From Bacteriovorax sp. PP10 (GTDB lineage: Bacteria > Bdellovibrionota > Bacteriovoracia > Bacteriovoracales > Bacteriovoracaceae): 64,000 nt of DNA. The stretch is from contig NZ_JAYGJQ010000002.1 of NCBI RefSeq assembly GCF_035013165.1, forward strand, positions 744,001 through 808,000, read 5' to 3'. A program made the position numbers and the translations under genes. Under the pieces are notes generated by a model. That model did not search any database and had not been told where the DNA came from. It saw only the letters and a list, made by a program, of their open reading frames with translations. Shown here one piece after another: positions 1 to 7,433 of the stretch. Numbering within the stretch: the first letter of the stretch is position 1; every line of letters starts with the position of its first letter.

Positions 1-321
1 CAGCACGCGGCATATGCGGCCCTTATGCCTTATGAATTTTTCGATCAAGATAAAAATATTTTAGTTCCACAGGCCGTTCTTTCTGAAGTTGTAAAAAATG
101 GTCCGGCTAAATTAAGAAACTATATGAGTGTTGATGGTGATTTTGTGATTGATGATTTGTATGATTGTGAGCAAGGTGGAATTTATTTTACTTTGACTAC
201 AAGAGCAGTGGAAGCTGGATCGAACTATAAAGAAATTTTTAGTGATAAAGTAGTGGGTGAAGTTTTGAAGGATGGTGTGAAATTGGATGCAAAGGTTAGA
301 ATCATGCAATGTGGAAGATAA
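1..321 (+). CDS. Hypothetical protein, 5' end cut off by the window
   Basis: The reading frame is open from base 1 and ends in TAA at 319-321. The first ATG in the window (25) has no ribosome binding site before it (GCGGCCCTT), so the gene most likely starts upstream and only its C-terminal part, about 106 residues, is seen. It is followed directly by a strong terminator hairpin. I recognise no family or motif; it has two Cys (in DDLYDCEQGG and MQCGR) and no membrane segment in the visible part. Confidence 0.6.
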   Translation, partial: QHAAYAALMPYEFFDQDKNILVPQAVLSEVVKNGPAKLRNYMSVDGDFVIDDLYDCEQGGIYFTLTTRAVEAGSNYKEIFSDKVVGEVLKDGVKLDAKVRIMQCGR

Positions 322-333
322 GAATATACATGG

Positions 334-358
334 GCCTCTCTTTTTTATAAAGAGAGGC
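334..358. terminator. Hairpin terminator after the first gene
   Basis: GCCTCTCTTTT and AAAGAGAGGC form a near-perfect stem 13 bases after the stop codon of the upstream gene. A run of T lies in the stem and loop rather than a long T tail after it, so it could work in either direction. Confidence 0.7.
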
Positions 359-485
359 TTCTCATTAATTAGCCGTCCGCTTTAAGCATATTAAATAAAC
401 GCCATAACCAAATATTAGCGAGCTCTTACTATTGTTAACTAAAGGTTAAGAGTAGATAACCATAATTCAATTTTAGTTAAGTTAG

Positions 486-514
486 TTGAAAGATATATTG
501 CCTCTACTTAGAAA
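486..514 (+). promoter_or_regulatory. Predicted sigma-70-type promoter of the 535 gene
   Basis: TTGAAA (486-491) and TAGAAA (509-514) are separated by 17 bases, about 20 bases upstream of the start codon. The -35 box matches the consensus at 5 of 6 and the -10 box at 4 of 6. No other signal lies in the 213-base gap after the terminator. Confidence 0.45.
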
Positions 515-534
515 ATAATTTCAAGAGGGCAATT

Positions 535-912
535 ATGAAAAAGTTAATTTTATTCGCATTTCTAACAATCAGTTCATCAGTTTTTGCTGAAGATATCTAT
601 GTTTTAAGAACAACGATTGGCGATCATGTCTATAACGACATTTTAACTTACGAAAGCTGTACTCCCACTATGGTTATAAAAGGAACTTTAACTGTTCCAG
701 GTAAGTTTACTTCTCAAATCGAAGATGGAAAATGCCACTATTCACATCGCAATGAACATCTTAATTTTAGAATATTAGTTCGTGAAAATAATGAAGAGTA
801 TTATGCTACTTATGGGCTTACAATTGCAGGCAAATCAATCGGCGGAAGAATTCTTAAAAATGGTGTAGAAATGGGCACGATTGAAGGTGAGTTAATTTAC
901 GAAGGTAAATAA
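535..912 (+). CDS. Small secreted hypothetical protein
   Basis: A 125-residue protein with a clear Sec signal peptide: KK at residues 2-3, a hydrophobic core (LILFAFLTISSSVFA) and a likely cleavage after VFA at residue 18. The mature part is about 107 residues with two Cys (in ESCTP and GKCHY) that could form a disulfide in the periplasm. AGAGGG sits 7 bases before the ATG. I recognise no family. It is probably a single-gene unit, with a terminator upstream and its own promoter. Confidence 0.75.
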   Translation: MKKLILFAFLTISSSVFAEDIYVLRTTIGDHVYNDILTYESCTPTMVIKGTLTVPGKFTSQIEDGKCHYSHRNEHLNFRILVRENNEEYYATYGLTIAGKSIGGRILKNGVEMGTIEGELIYEGK

Positions 913-1003
913 TTAATACAATAATAGGATCTCATTTTTTGAATGTTGTTTAACTATGTTTTTCGTTGCAAAATAATACCAAACTTTAATTGGTGGAAAT
1001 ATT

Positions 1004-1906
1004 ATGAGCAACGAAACACAGACCCTTCCATGGGGACAAAAAGAAAAAGATCTTTGGTTTAAAGAGCAAGTCATTAAACGCTCATACCTGGAAGAAGTGG
1101 TTACTAAGATTAATAAACTTAGAGACACCTTTGAAATTTCACAATACGGCTCACTTTCAATTGATCCAAATAAATACCCAGTTTTTTTAATGAAAACGAA
1201 AAACTTTGATTCTTCAAAACCAACTGTTCTCATTACTGGTGGCGTTCATGGATATGAAACGAGTGGAGTACACGGCGCTCTTCTTTTCATGGAAAAACAC
1301 ATCTCGAATTATTCAAACGATTTTAACTTCATTTGCGCTCCTTGTATCAGTCCTTGGGGCTATGAAACAGTTAATCGCTGGAACAATCTTGCCATCGATC
1401 CTAATCGTTCATTCTATCAGGATAGCCCTGCCGAAGAATGCAAACTGTTTTTGAACGCCATCTCAGCGCTTAACATAAACCTTTTTGCTCATTTCGATCT
1501 CCATGAAACAACTGACACAGACAACACTATTTTCAGAATCGCACTTGAACAAAGAGATGCTATCAAGAAAGAGTTTTCAGAAATCCCCGACGGCTTCTAC
1601 GTTGTAGGTAGTACTCATAAACCTCAGGGCGAATTTCAAAAAGCTGTTATTGAATCTGTAAGAAAAATTACACACATTGCTCCAACAGATGAAAGAGGGA
1701 TGCTAATCGGTAAAAAAATCGAAAGTGAAGGTGTCGTTAATTACGATATGAAAAAGCTTTTCCTATGCGGTGGTTTTTCTGATGCTGAATATTCAACGAC
1801 TACTGAAGTTTATCCAGATAGTCCCAAAGTGACTGATGAGATTTGTAATCTTGCTCAAGTCGCAGCTATCTGCGGTGGTTTAGACTTTATAAAGAGATGT
1901 AAATAG
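1004..1906 (+). CDS. M14-family zinc carboxypeptidase-like / succinylglutamate desuccinylase-like hydrolase
   Basis: A 300-residue protein with the M14/AspA zinc-hydrolase pattern. TGGVHGYETSG supplies ligands His82 and Glu85, DPNR lies at 132-135, and AHFDLHET places the third ligand at His167. STTTEVYPD near residue 272 is a plausible site for the general-base Glu. There is no signal peptide, so it is predicted to be cytoplasmic. Family members cleave C-terminal residues or acyl groups from amino acids; the substrate cannot be read here. The start has GGTGG at -14 and a weak AAATATT spacer. It stands alone, with a structured non-coding stretch behind it. Confidence 0.8.
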   Translation: MSNETQTLPWGQKEKDLWFKEQVIKRSYLEEVVTKINKLRDTFEISQYGSLSIDPNKYPVFLMKTKNFDSSKPTVLITGGVHGYETSGVHGALLFMEKHISNYSNDFNFICAPCISPWGYETVNRWNNLAIDPNRSFYQDSPAEECKLFLNAISALNINLFAHFDLHETTDTDNTIFRIALEQRDAIKKEFSEIPDGFYVVGSTHKPQGEFQKAVIESVRKITHIAPTDERGMLIGKKIESEGVVNYDMKKLFLCGGFSDAEYSTTTEVYPDSPKVTDEICNLAQVAAICGGLDFIKRCK

Positions 1907-2112
1907 GCAGCAGCTGTGTCCGGCTTTGAGAAGGGCATCTTAGTAAAATGCTTCGAGAAGAATTCATTGGGAATTTGAGCATTAAGTAGTGAATTTAATA
2001 TTTTCATAATAAATAATGAGAACACAGTGCTGCCGATAAAAAGTCCATGTGATTTTGCCCCCGAGACACAGGACTAATCTTCAAAAACTATTTACCGAAC
2101 TAAGAGGTTCGG
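1906..2112. other. Gene-free stretch with nested inverted repeats (candidate structured RNA or 3' UTR)
   Basis: The 311-base gap 1907-2217 has no plausible gene. It holds an outer inverted repeat, GGCAGCAGCTGTGT (1906-1919) against ACACAGTGCTGCC (2022-2034), one base short of perfect. It also holds a GTCC/GGAC plus TGTG/CACA stem (2043-2074) and CCGAAC-TAAGAG-GTTCGG (2095-2112). The enclosed 100 bases contain smaller complementary pieces (GCATCTT with AAAATGC). This could be a small RNA, a repeat element or an elaborate 3' UTR. No known RNA family is recognised. Confidence 0.35.
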
Positions 2113-2217
2113 GTCAAAAAAAGAAAACCTTAATTTTATTCTTATGTCCTTGAGCGCTTCTATTTTTGTGGCATCTGTATTGCAAATTTTATTAAAAAAT
2201 AAACCAGAGGAAGAAGT

Positions 2218-2460
2218 ATGGTAGCAAAAGCAGCAATGTCCAAAAAAGGTAACAAGAGAGAAACAAAAGCTTTAGAACGAGATTACGCTGATTCTTATAG
2301 TAAATTTAAAGAATTTGAAGATCGGCGTTATGCTGGGATGAAAAATAGTAGAAGTCGAAAATGGCATTATGAACCGGCCGACTGGATAGAAAAAACAATC
2401 GCACAGGAAGAGTGGGAAATTAATTATAAGAATCAAAGTGGAGAAGGGTGTAGAACTTAA
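2218..2460 (+). CDS. Small basic/charged hypothetical protein
   Basis: Eighty residues, very rich in Lys, Arg and Glu, with a predicted helical middle (KALERDYADSYSKFKEFEDRRYAGM) and a Trp-containing tail (KWHYEPADWIEK). It has a good ribosome binding site, GAGGAAG, 5 bases before ATG. No signal peptide or membrane segment is seen. Its charge could fit nucleic-acid or ribosome binding, but no motif proves that. It ends at a bidirectional terminator shared with the CBS gene. Confidence 0.65.
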   Translation: MVAKAAMSKKGNKRETKALERDYADSYSKFKEFEDRRYAGMKNSRSRKWHYEPADWIEKTIAQEEWEINYKNQSGEGCRT

Positions 2461-2469
2461 TCAACAAAT

Positions 2470-2506
2470 AAGACGTCCATTAAGACAATGAACGTCTTTT
2501 ACTTTT
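2470..2506. terminator. Bidirectional terminator between convergent genes
   Basis: AAGACGTCCATT and AATGAACGTCTT form a 12-base stem with one mismatch and a 5-base loop, followed by TTTTACTTTT on the plus strand and a T-rich run on the minus strand. Confidence 0.8.
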
Positions 2507-2509
2507 AAT

Positions 2510-2941
2510 TTACTTTCTAAAGTTTGGTTTACAGATTTTATCCATAGCTCCTTTTATCTGACTCGGATTAAGATCTCGAGAGTGAGTCAAATCACCAAGA
2601 GATAAAATTCCGACGAGTCTTTTGTCACGGTTTAAAACAGGGAGCCTTCTGATTTGATTATCACCAAGATTTTCTATGACTTCATTTAAGTTTTGATCTT
2701 CAAAACAATAAAGGACTTTATCAGTCATGATTTCACCAACGTGGATTGATTTACAATCACGTCCTTCGGCCACGCATCTGATGGCGATGTCTCTGTCTGT
2801 AAGCATGCCTACCAAACGATCATTTTTTTGAACAGGAAGGAGCCCAAAATCCCCATCGCGCATTTTTTTTGCAGCTGCAGCAACATTCATGTCAGGCGTT
2901 ACTAATTCTACTGATTTCGTCATACAGTCTTTTACAATCAT
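2510..2941 (-). CDS. CBS-pair domain protein
   Basis: A 143-residue protein made almost entirely of two CBS domains. CBS1 spans roughly residues 5-60 (MTKSVELVTPDMNVAAAAKKM ... VGMLTDRDIAIR) and CBS2 roughly 70-125 (MTDKVLYCFEDQNLNEVIE ... LVGILSLGDL). Stand-alone CBS pairs usually bind adenine nucleotides (AMP, ATP, NAD, SAM) and act as energy or ligand sensors; the partner is unknown. AAGGAG sits 7 bases before ATG. It is a single gene, cytoplasmic, with a typical length for the family. Confidence 0.9.
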   Translation of the reverse strand: MIVKDCMTKSVELVTPDMNVAAAAKKMRDGDFGLLPVQKNDRLVGMLTDRDIAIRCVAEGRDCKSIHVGEIMTDKVLYCFEDQNLNEVIENLGDNQIRRLPVLNRDKRLVGILSLGDLTHSRDLNPSQIKGAMDKICKPNFRK

Positions 2942-3123
2942 AATCTTCTCCTTGATATTGTTATGGCCCCATGTTTTTTCTTAGGCCTTCAGTGTTACTT
3001 CCTTTTTATTTTGATCCTTGCCATGACTACTTCCTAGCATATCTGGTGCCAGAGTATAGAAAGCAGTATCTGATAAGAAAAAAGAGGAGAGATAATCAAG
3101 GATAGATTTGTGTGCTTGTCGCA

Positions 3124-4650
3124 CTAGAGGCGATAAACGCAGCGAAACCCAAGAATTCCATACGAGGCATTTGGCTCAGAGTTCACATCCAATGTATAAA
3201 TACCAGAACTGTCTCCATACCAGAAAGCACCACCGCGTACAGCATAACCACCGGTTGAATTAATTCCTGGATCATAACGTCCGATCCCGTCTGCACCAGT
3301 TAAATTTAGAAAAGTTGGCTGCCAAGTAGAAGGCTTCATTTCATCTGTCGCACCAACATTTACATCTAAATCTCTAAATTCTTCAAAACCTTGGGCCGTA
3401 TTAATCGGGCGAGCAGCGACATAGGCCTTATTGGCAGGTGTAACGATCCAATCAATCCATTCCCAAACACTTCCAGCAAGATCCCAGATCACTTCACCAT
3501 TAGAGAGAGTATGAGTTCGTCTGTATTTAAATGCGCCAGTTGCAGCACACGTATCGCTCCCGGTATTATAGAGGCAGCTCGCGTCTGTGGAAGGTGCTGG
3601 GCCGCTATTTAAAGCAGTCCATCCAATTGGTAAGACCCCTGAGCCAGCAGTTCCACCTGACCAGTTCGAATCAACACTCTCTATATTTCTGGCAATCGTC
3701 ATCCATTCAGGATTTGAGATAAGATAAAACTTATTACTAACACCATTAATAGCATTCAAGTTGGAACAAGCAGTAATTGAATCGGGATGATTAATATTCG
3801 TCCAAGGTGTACCACTGGATTGTGATGTGGCAACGGCATTTACTCCCGGAGTAGATGTTGGACAACTTGCTCCCACACATCTCATTTCATATTTGGCCAC
3901 ACAGAAATCAGTTGTTGTTCCGACATTTGTATTAAAAGGAACTCCAAGAAAATTAGCAGGACATGAACTTATCACGTAGGCGACTGTCGCACTAGAGCAA
4001 GCAGAAGTATGAGTATAGGTGTTGGTTGAGTTGGCATAAAATGTATAAGCAGCAACTGCTAGAGTGGAGGTTGTTAAATCGATAGTTGTTCCTGCGGCCG
4101 TACCACTTGCGACCTGAGCAGTACACAAACTATTCGTGAAAAGCTTTACAACATCGCCACTCTTGACACCACTTACTCTTATTGTTGGAGTGCTCACTAA
4201 AGAAGGAGACGCTGATGGAGTTTGTAATGCAATTCCACTTGGAACATTTGGAGCAAGATTCGTTGTTATTGTTTGAGTTGTCGTATTAACATCAGTGGCA
4301 CCTGTTGAGTCGAGTGCTCTCACTCGAAAAGTGTAAGAGGTATTTGGAGTGAAGCCTGTAAGAGTGAGAGTAGATGCAGGTGCAGGGATAGTTGTTATAT
4401 ACGAAGGAGTTCCTGCAACCATTCTATAAATTTGATAAGCAGAGGCGTCTGCATTATTCGTCCAGTTAAGTCTCATTGTTGTGTCAGTGACTTGATCAAT
4501 TGAGGTAAGACCAGCGAAGACGATATCTGAGCTTCCTACTGTGCCGATTTCTCTTTGAAGTGCTTTAGGGTTTACTTTGATTTCATTGCAACCCGAAAGG
4601 CCTATGATAAGGCAAAAGGTGAAGAGTGAAGATCGAAAATAAGATAGCAT
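3124..4650 (-). CDS. Lipoprotein with an Fn3 domain and a formylglycine-enzyme-like (SUMF1/EgtB) C-terminal domain
   Basis: A 508-residue protein with a lipoprotein signal (lipobox LSGC, Cys21). A fibronectin type III domain lies at about 42-132 (VTDTTMRLNWTNNADASAYQ, then TGFTPNTSYTFRVRALDS). A low-complexity Thr/Ser/Ala-rich linker follows, then an FGE/sulfatase-modifying-factor fold at about 230-508 (FCVAKYEMRC, WDLAGSVWEWIDW, VRGGAFW, GFRCVYRL). The region that carries the catalytic Cys pair in true FGE has no Cys after RGGAF (YGDSSGIYTLDV), so enzyme activity is unlikely and a binding or structural surface role is more probable. It sits alone between a CBS gene and a gene-free stretch. 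Confidence 0.85.
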   Translation of the reverse strand: MLSYFRSSLFTFCLIIGLSGCNEIKVNPKALQREIGTVGSSDIVFAGLTSIDQVTDTTMRLNWTNNADASAYQIYRMVAGTPSYITTIPAPASTLTLTGFTPNTSYTFRVRALDSTGATDVNTTTQTITTNLAPNVPSGIALQTPSASPSLVSTPTIRVSGVKSGDVVKLFTNSLCTAQVASGTAAGTTIDLTTSTLAVAAYTFYANSTNTYTHTSACSSATVAYVISSCPANFLGVPFNTNVGTTTDFCVAKYEMRCVGASCPTSTPGVNAVATSQSSGTPWTNINHPDSITACSNLNAINGVSNKFYLISNPEWMTIARNIESVDSNWSGGTAGSGVLPIGWTALNSGPAPSTDASCLYNTGSDTCAATGAFKYRRTHTLSNGEVIWDLAGSVWEWIDWIVTPANKAYVAARPINTAQGFEEFRDLDVNVGATDEMKPSTWQPTFLNLTGADGIGRYDPGINSTGGYAVRGGAFWYGDSSGIYTLDVNSEPNASYGILGFRCVYRL

Positions 4651-4979
4651 CTTTAATATGTCCCATCATCAAAATGACTATTTATTAGCATAGTGAGGTT
4701 TCCTTCTATTTTCGTCATTTACTCAATAATAATTTAGTCAAGAATACCTCAAGTGTCCGGAAAGGAAGTAAATACCAACATTTAAGACAGTTGTAAGATG
4801 ATTCAGATGCTATTAAAAATTTCCATAGACTGCTCATTAAGGAAGTCACCACCAGGTGAATATGGGCCAGCAAAAGGAATAGATTTGAAGCTGCACAATC
4901 TGAGGTTTCAAGTATCTTTTGACGAAAGCTTGCGGTCTACTTTAGACTGTGAGGGCCCTAAAATTGTACCGAGGTCCTA
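4651..4979. other. Gene-free stretch of about 330 bases
   Basis: It lies between a lipoprotein gene pointing left and a secreted protein gene pointing right, so it should hold both promoters. A TTGACG at 4919-4924 is the best -35-like box for the rightward gene, with only a weak -10 (TTAGAC, 4942-4947). A 60-codon frame at 4798-4980 has no ribosome binding site and no protein-like character; I do not call it a gene. No repeat or RNA structure stands out. Confidence 0.4.
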
Positions 4980-5483
4980 ATGCAAAAATTGATTCTATTT
5001 TTAATCGCTGGTTTGATTTTGTCTTTCAATGCTTTTTCGCAAGAAGAAGTTCTTTCTGTAACAGACAATGACGACAATACTGAAATTTATAAACTTGTCG
5101 TTAAAGTAGACAAGAAAACGCAATCGTTAAAAGAAATTTATAAAGATACATATTCTGCTGATGGCGTGAAAATCAAAAGAACTGTTTTGAATCCGGAAGA
5201 TCTTACTACTGACCACGGTGTGATCATGGAAGAGAGAGATGGGTACAATGTTCTTAATTTGAAGAGTGATAACTTTGATCATGATCGTGGTGGAAGGATT
5301 ACGATTGATACGCTTTATAATGGGTTTACTGGAGAGCGTAGAGGTTATGATGTTGAGCTTGCTAAAGATAAAGTAGGCTGGAAGTTATTTGATAAGAATA
5401 AAGTCGTTACGAAATTTCATATTAAAGTTAATCGAGTCATCATGCTTGGAGTTGTAGGGATTAAAACTCTTATAATGGAATAA
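4980..5483 (+). CDS. Secreted hypothetical protein
   Basis: A 167-residue protein with a Sec signal peptide (hydrophobic LILFLIAGLILSFNAFSQ, cleavage likely after AFS or FSQ near residue 20). The mature part is charged and has no Cys; it contains beta-like stretches (EIYKLVVKVDKKTQSLKEIYKD) and ends with a hydrophobic stretch (VIMLGVVGIKTLIM). GAGG lies 7 bases before ATG. No family is recognised. It is probably periplasmic. Confidence 0.7.
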   Translation: MQKLILFLIAGLILSFNAFSQEEVLSVTDNDDNTEIYKLVVKVDKKTQSLKEIYKDTYSADGVKIKRTVLNPEDLTTDHGVIMEERDGYNVLNLKSDNFDHDRGGRITIDTLYNGFTGERRGYDVELAKDKVGWKLFDKNKVVTKFHIKVNRVIMLGVVGIKTLIME

Positions 5484-5590
5484 GATTTTATGAAGTAGTA
5501 CTGCCCACCAATTGAGGTAGGGAAGTATGCTCTTTTCGGGCAAATATATCAAAATTATGATCAATTCCTTCATCGAGCTATAATACGAGC

Positions 5591-6028
5591 ATGAAGAAAA
5601 TTGATTTTAATAAATACAAATTTAAATTGAGAAGTCTTCCTAATTCCAAAACCGCTTCAAGGTACCTTGAGGCTGTTATTTACTTTATTATAATTTTTGT
5701 GATTTATAATTTTATTAATATCTGCTTATTTTCAGACGGCTTCATGCCCACTCTTCCTGCGCTACTTGTTCTTGCTCTTCCCATTGGTTTTATACATGTC
5801 TACAGCACTATAGAAACTGAATACAAAAATGTGAAGCGTGATACTTTTAAAGAAGTTATTGTTCATATAAGGCTGAGACAAACTCAATCATTGATAGAAA
5901 AGCTGGAAGACAATCCTGAAATTCTTAATGAAAAATATCAAAAGAAAAGTCTGCTCTACTGGGCAAAACACTACAAAAATATCCAGGCAAATTCGATAAT
6001 CATCGAGCAAATGAAGAAGCCCAAGTAA
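5591..6028 (+). CDS. Two-pass membrane protein with an ankyrin-like cytoplasmic tail (hypothetical)
   Basis: A 145-residue protein with two membrane segments at about 27-48 (LEAVIYFIIIFVIYNFINICLF) and 54-71 (LPALLVLALPIGFIHVY). A soluble tail of about 70 residues follows. Its segment LIEKLEDNPEILNEKYQKKS, followed by LLYWAKHYKN, resembles one ankyrin repeat. No Shine-Dalgarno is seen, and a perfect TATAAT at 5579-5584 ends 6 bases before the ATG, so the mRNA may be leaderless. It is followed by a copy of the dispersed repeat at 6037. Function unknown. Confidence 0.65.
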   Translation: MKKIDFNKYKFKLRSLPNSKTASRYLEAVIYFIIIFVIYNFINICLFSDGFMPTLPALLVLALPIGFIHVYSTIETEYKNVKRDTFKEVIVHIRLRQTQSLIEKLEDNPEILNEKYQKKSLLYWAKHYKNIQANSIIIEQMKKPK

Positions 6029-6036
6029 AGGAGTAA

Positions 6037-6075
6037 AGGTGCCAGCAGACTTGCGGTAGTGATAAAGCGTTAAAT
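6037..6075 (+). repeat. Half-copy of the GTGCCAGCAGACTT dispersed repeat
   Basis: GGTGCCAGCAGACTTGCGG followed by TAGTGATAAAGCGTTAAA. It matches the copy at 11461-11498 along almost its whole 38-base length and one arm of the perfect hairpin at 29968-30019. It begins 9 bases after the stop of the upstream gene. Confidence 0.7.
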
Positions 6076-6191
6076 TTTTAGTTAATAAACTCTTTCAATC
6101 TCATCCTTGTCATCCTTTAGTACGACAGACTCCCCGTCATTTTATGTGAAAATAATTAATTATTTTTACTCATCTTGCTCGGAGATTAATT

Positions 6192-6761
6192 ATGTCAAAA
6201 TTCAATATGGCAATCATCCTCACTTTGATCATGGTCATTTTATTGGGCCTGGCATCCTGCGGGGACAGTACTAGTGGGATAAATGGAACTGGTGCAACCA
6301 GTACTAGTTTTAAAAAAATTTACTTAGCAGCAGGAGTATTTTCCACTGGAGATTATGGAGTGGGTGATATTGATCTAACATGCAGCTCAGGATATCAGGC
6401 ATTGATAGGAACGAGTACACGTCACCCAGATATAGGTTCAGGAGCAGCGAACTGGATTTTGCAGGCGAATACTGAATACCGTAGAGCAGATGGTACAACT
6501 GTAATTGGAACAACAAACGCGAGCGCAGTTTTTACTTTTCCTTTAACTAATTCTTTTGGGAGTAGTGCAGGGTCGTATTATACAGGAATAGAGAGTAATT
6601 GGAGTGTAGACCAGACCAAAAATTGTGGTGACTGGGGAAGCATGGCAGACGATAGAACTTACGGTAATGCGCTTTCTACAACTTCAGCGGCCATTAGTGC
6701 TGGCGTACATAATTGTGGAACATCAGGGCCTGCTGCTTTCGTCCTTTGTGTTGAGCAATAA
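6192..6761 (+). CDS. DUF1554-like surface lipoprotein
   Basis: A 189-residue protein with a lipoprotein signal (lipobox LASC, Cys23), a short Ser/Thr/Gly linker, and a C-terminal domain of about 140 residues. That domain matches my memory of DUF1554, known from Leptospira surface proteins and collagen-like proteins: NWILQANTEYRRADGTTVIGTTN, then FTFPLTNSF, a WT/WS-type core (NWSVDQTKNCGDW) and a terminal FVLCVEQ. Four Cys in the domain probably form disulfides. GGAG lies 8 bases before ATG. It is likely exported and lipid-anchored. The ligand is unknown. Confidence 0.75.
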   Translation: MSKFNMAIILTLIMVILLGLASCGDSTSGINGTGATSTSFKKIYLAAGVFSTGDYGVGDIDLTCSSGYQALIGTSTRHPDIGSGAANWILQANTEYRRADGTTVIGTTNASAVFTFPLTNSFGSSAGSYYTGIESNWSVDQTKNCGDWGSMADDRTYGNALSTTSAAISAGVHNCGTSGPAAFVLCVEQ

Positions 6762-6806
6762 GACGATTTTCTTGAAGTAGTCATCTCATGCAGGTATATT
6801 TTTTTT

Positions 6807-7433
6807 ATGAATTCTATTACCGACGTTATTATTTGTGATGATCATTATATAAGTGCTGTCGGTATAGAGAGTCTTCTCAAAAAAATCTTAAATGAAAAAA
6901 TCAGAACCAGACTTTCTTCTAGTGGAGAAGAAGGGCTGGCCTTGTTTCATGAGCAGGAGCCTGATCTTATGTTACTTGATTTAGGACTACCTAAAAAATC
7001 AGGACTTGATGTCTTGAAAGAGGTTATTCCACTTAGTAAAAAGTGCAAGTTTGTCGTTCTAACAGGAGCAGATGACCCTGCCCTTTTTCAGCAAGTTCTA
7101 AAGCAGAATATTCATGGCCTTCTAAGAAAATCTAATTCTGAACAAAACATTCGCGAAGTAATAAATTTTTTTGAGGAAGGTAAAGCTGGTGTTTATATTG
7201 ATCCATCCGTAGCTGGGTTACTAAAGGTGGAATCAGGATTTCCTCTTACTCCGAGAGAGTATGAGGTCCTGGAATTAATGTCGAGAGGTCATACTAGCCA
7301 GGAGATTGCAGATTTATTGTCGTGCTCATTATCGACAATTAAAACTTATCGTATGCGTATTATGAATAAGTCAGGCGCAAGAAATTCTTCAGAAATGATA
7401 GCCTGGTTTTTTAAAAAAGAAGTAAATCGATGA
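6807..7433 (+). CDS. NarL/LuxR-family response regulator
   Basis: A 208-residue protein. The receiver domain (1-120) has acidic residues Asp11/Asp12, the phosphorylation site Asp58 in LMLLDLGLPKKSG, Thr86 and Lys108. A LuxR-type helix-turn-helix follows at about 143-205 (LTPREYEVLELMSRGHTSQEIADLL, then STIKTYRMRIMNK). Its last bases overlap the start of the histidine kinase gene (ATGA), so the two form one two-component operon. It should bind DNA as a phosphorylated dimer. Targets are not shown by the sequence; katG is the convergent neighbour, not an obvious target. Confidence 0.93.
   Translation: MNSITDVIICDDHYISAVGIESLLKKILNEKIRTRLSSSGEEGLALFHEQEPDLMLLDLGLPKKSGLDVLKEVIPLSKKCKFVVLTGADDPALFQQVLKQNIHGLLRKSNSEQNIREVINFFEEGKAGVYIDPSVAGLLKVESGFPLTPREYEVLELMSRGHTSQEIADLLSCSLSTIKTYRMRIMNKSGARNSSEMIAWFFKKEVNR

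Noticed and set aside
2095-2112. A GGTTCG-like hairpin resembling a tRNA T-arm
   Set aside because: No acceptor, D or anticodon arms in the right places; not a tRNA.
4798-4980. A 60-codon frame upstream of the 4980 gene
   Set aside because: No ribosome binding site, unusual amino-acid mix and no family; it ends right at the next gene's start, which can happen by chance in an AT-rich gap.
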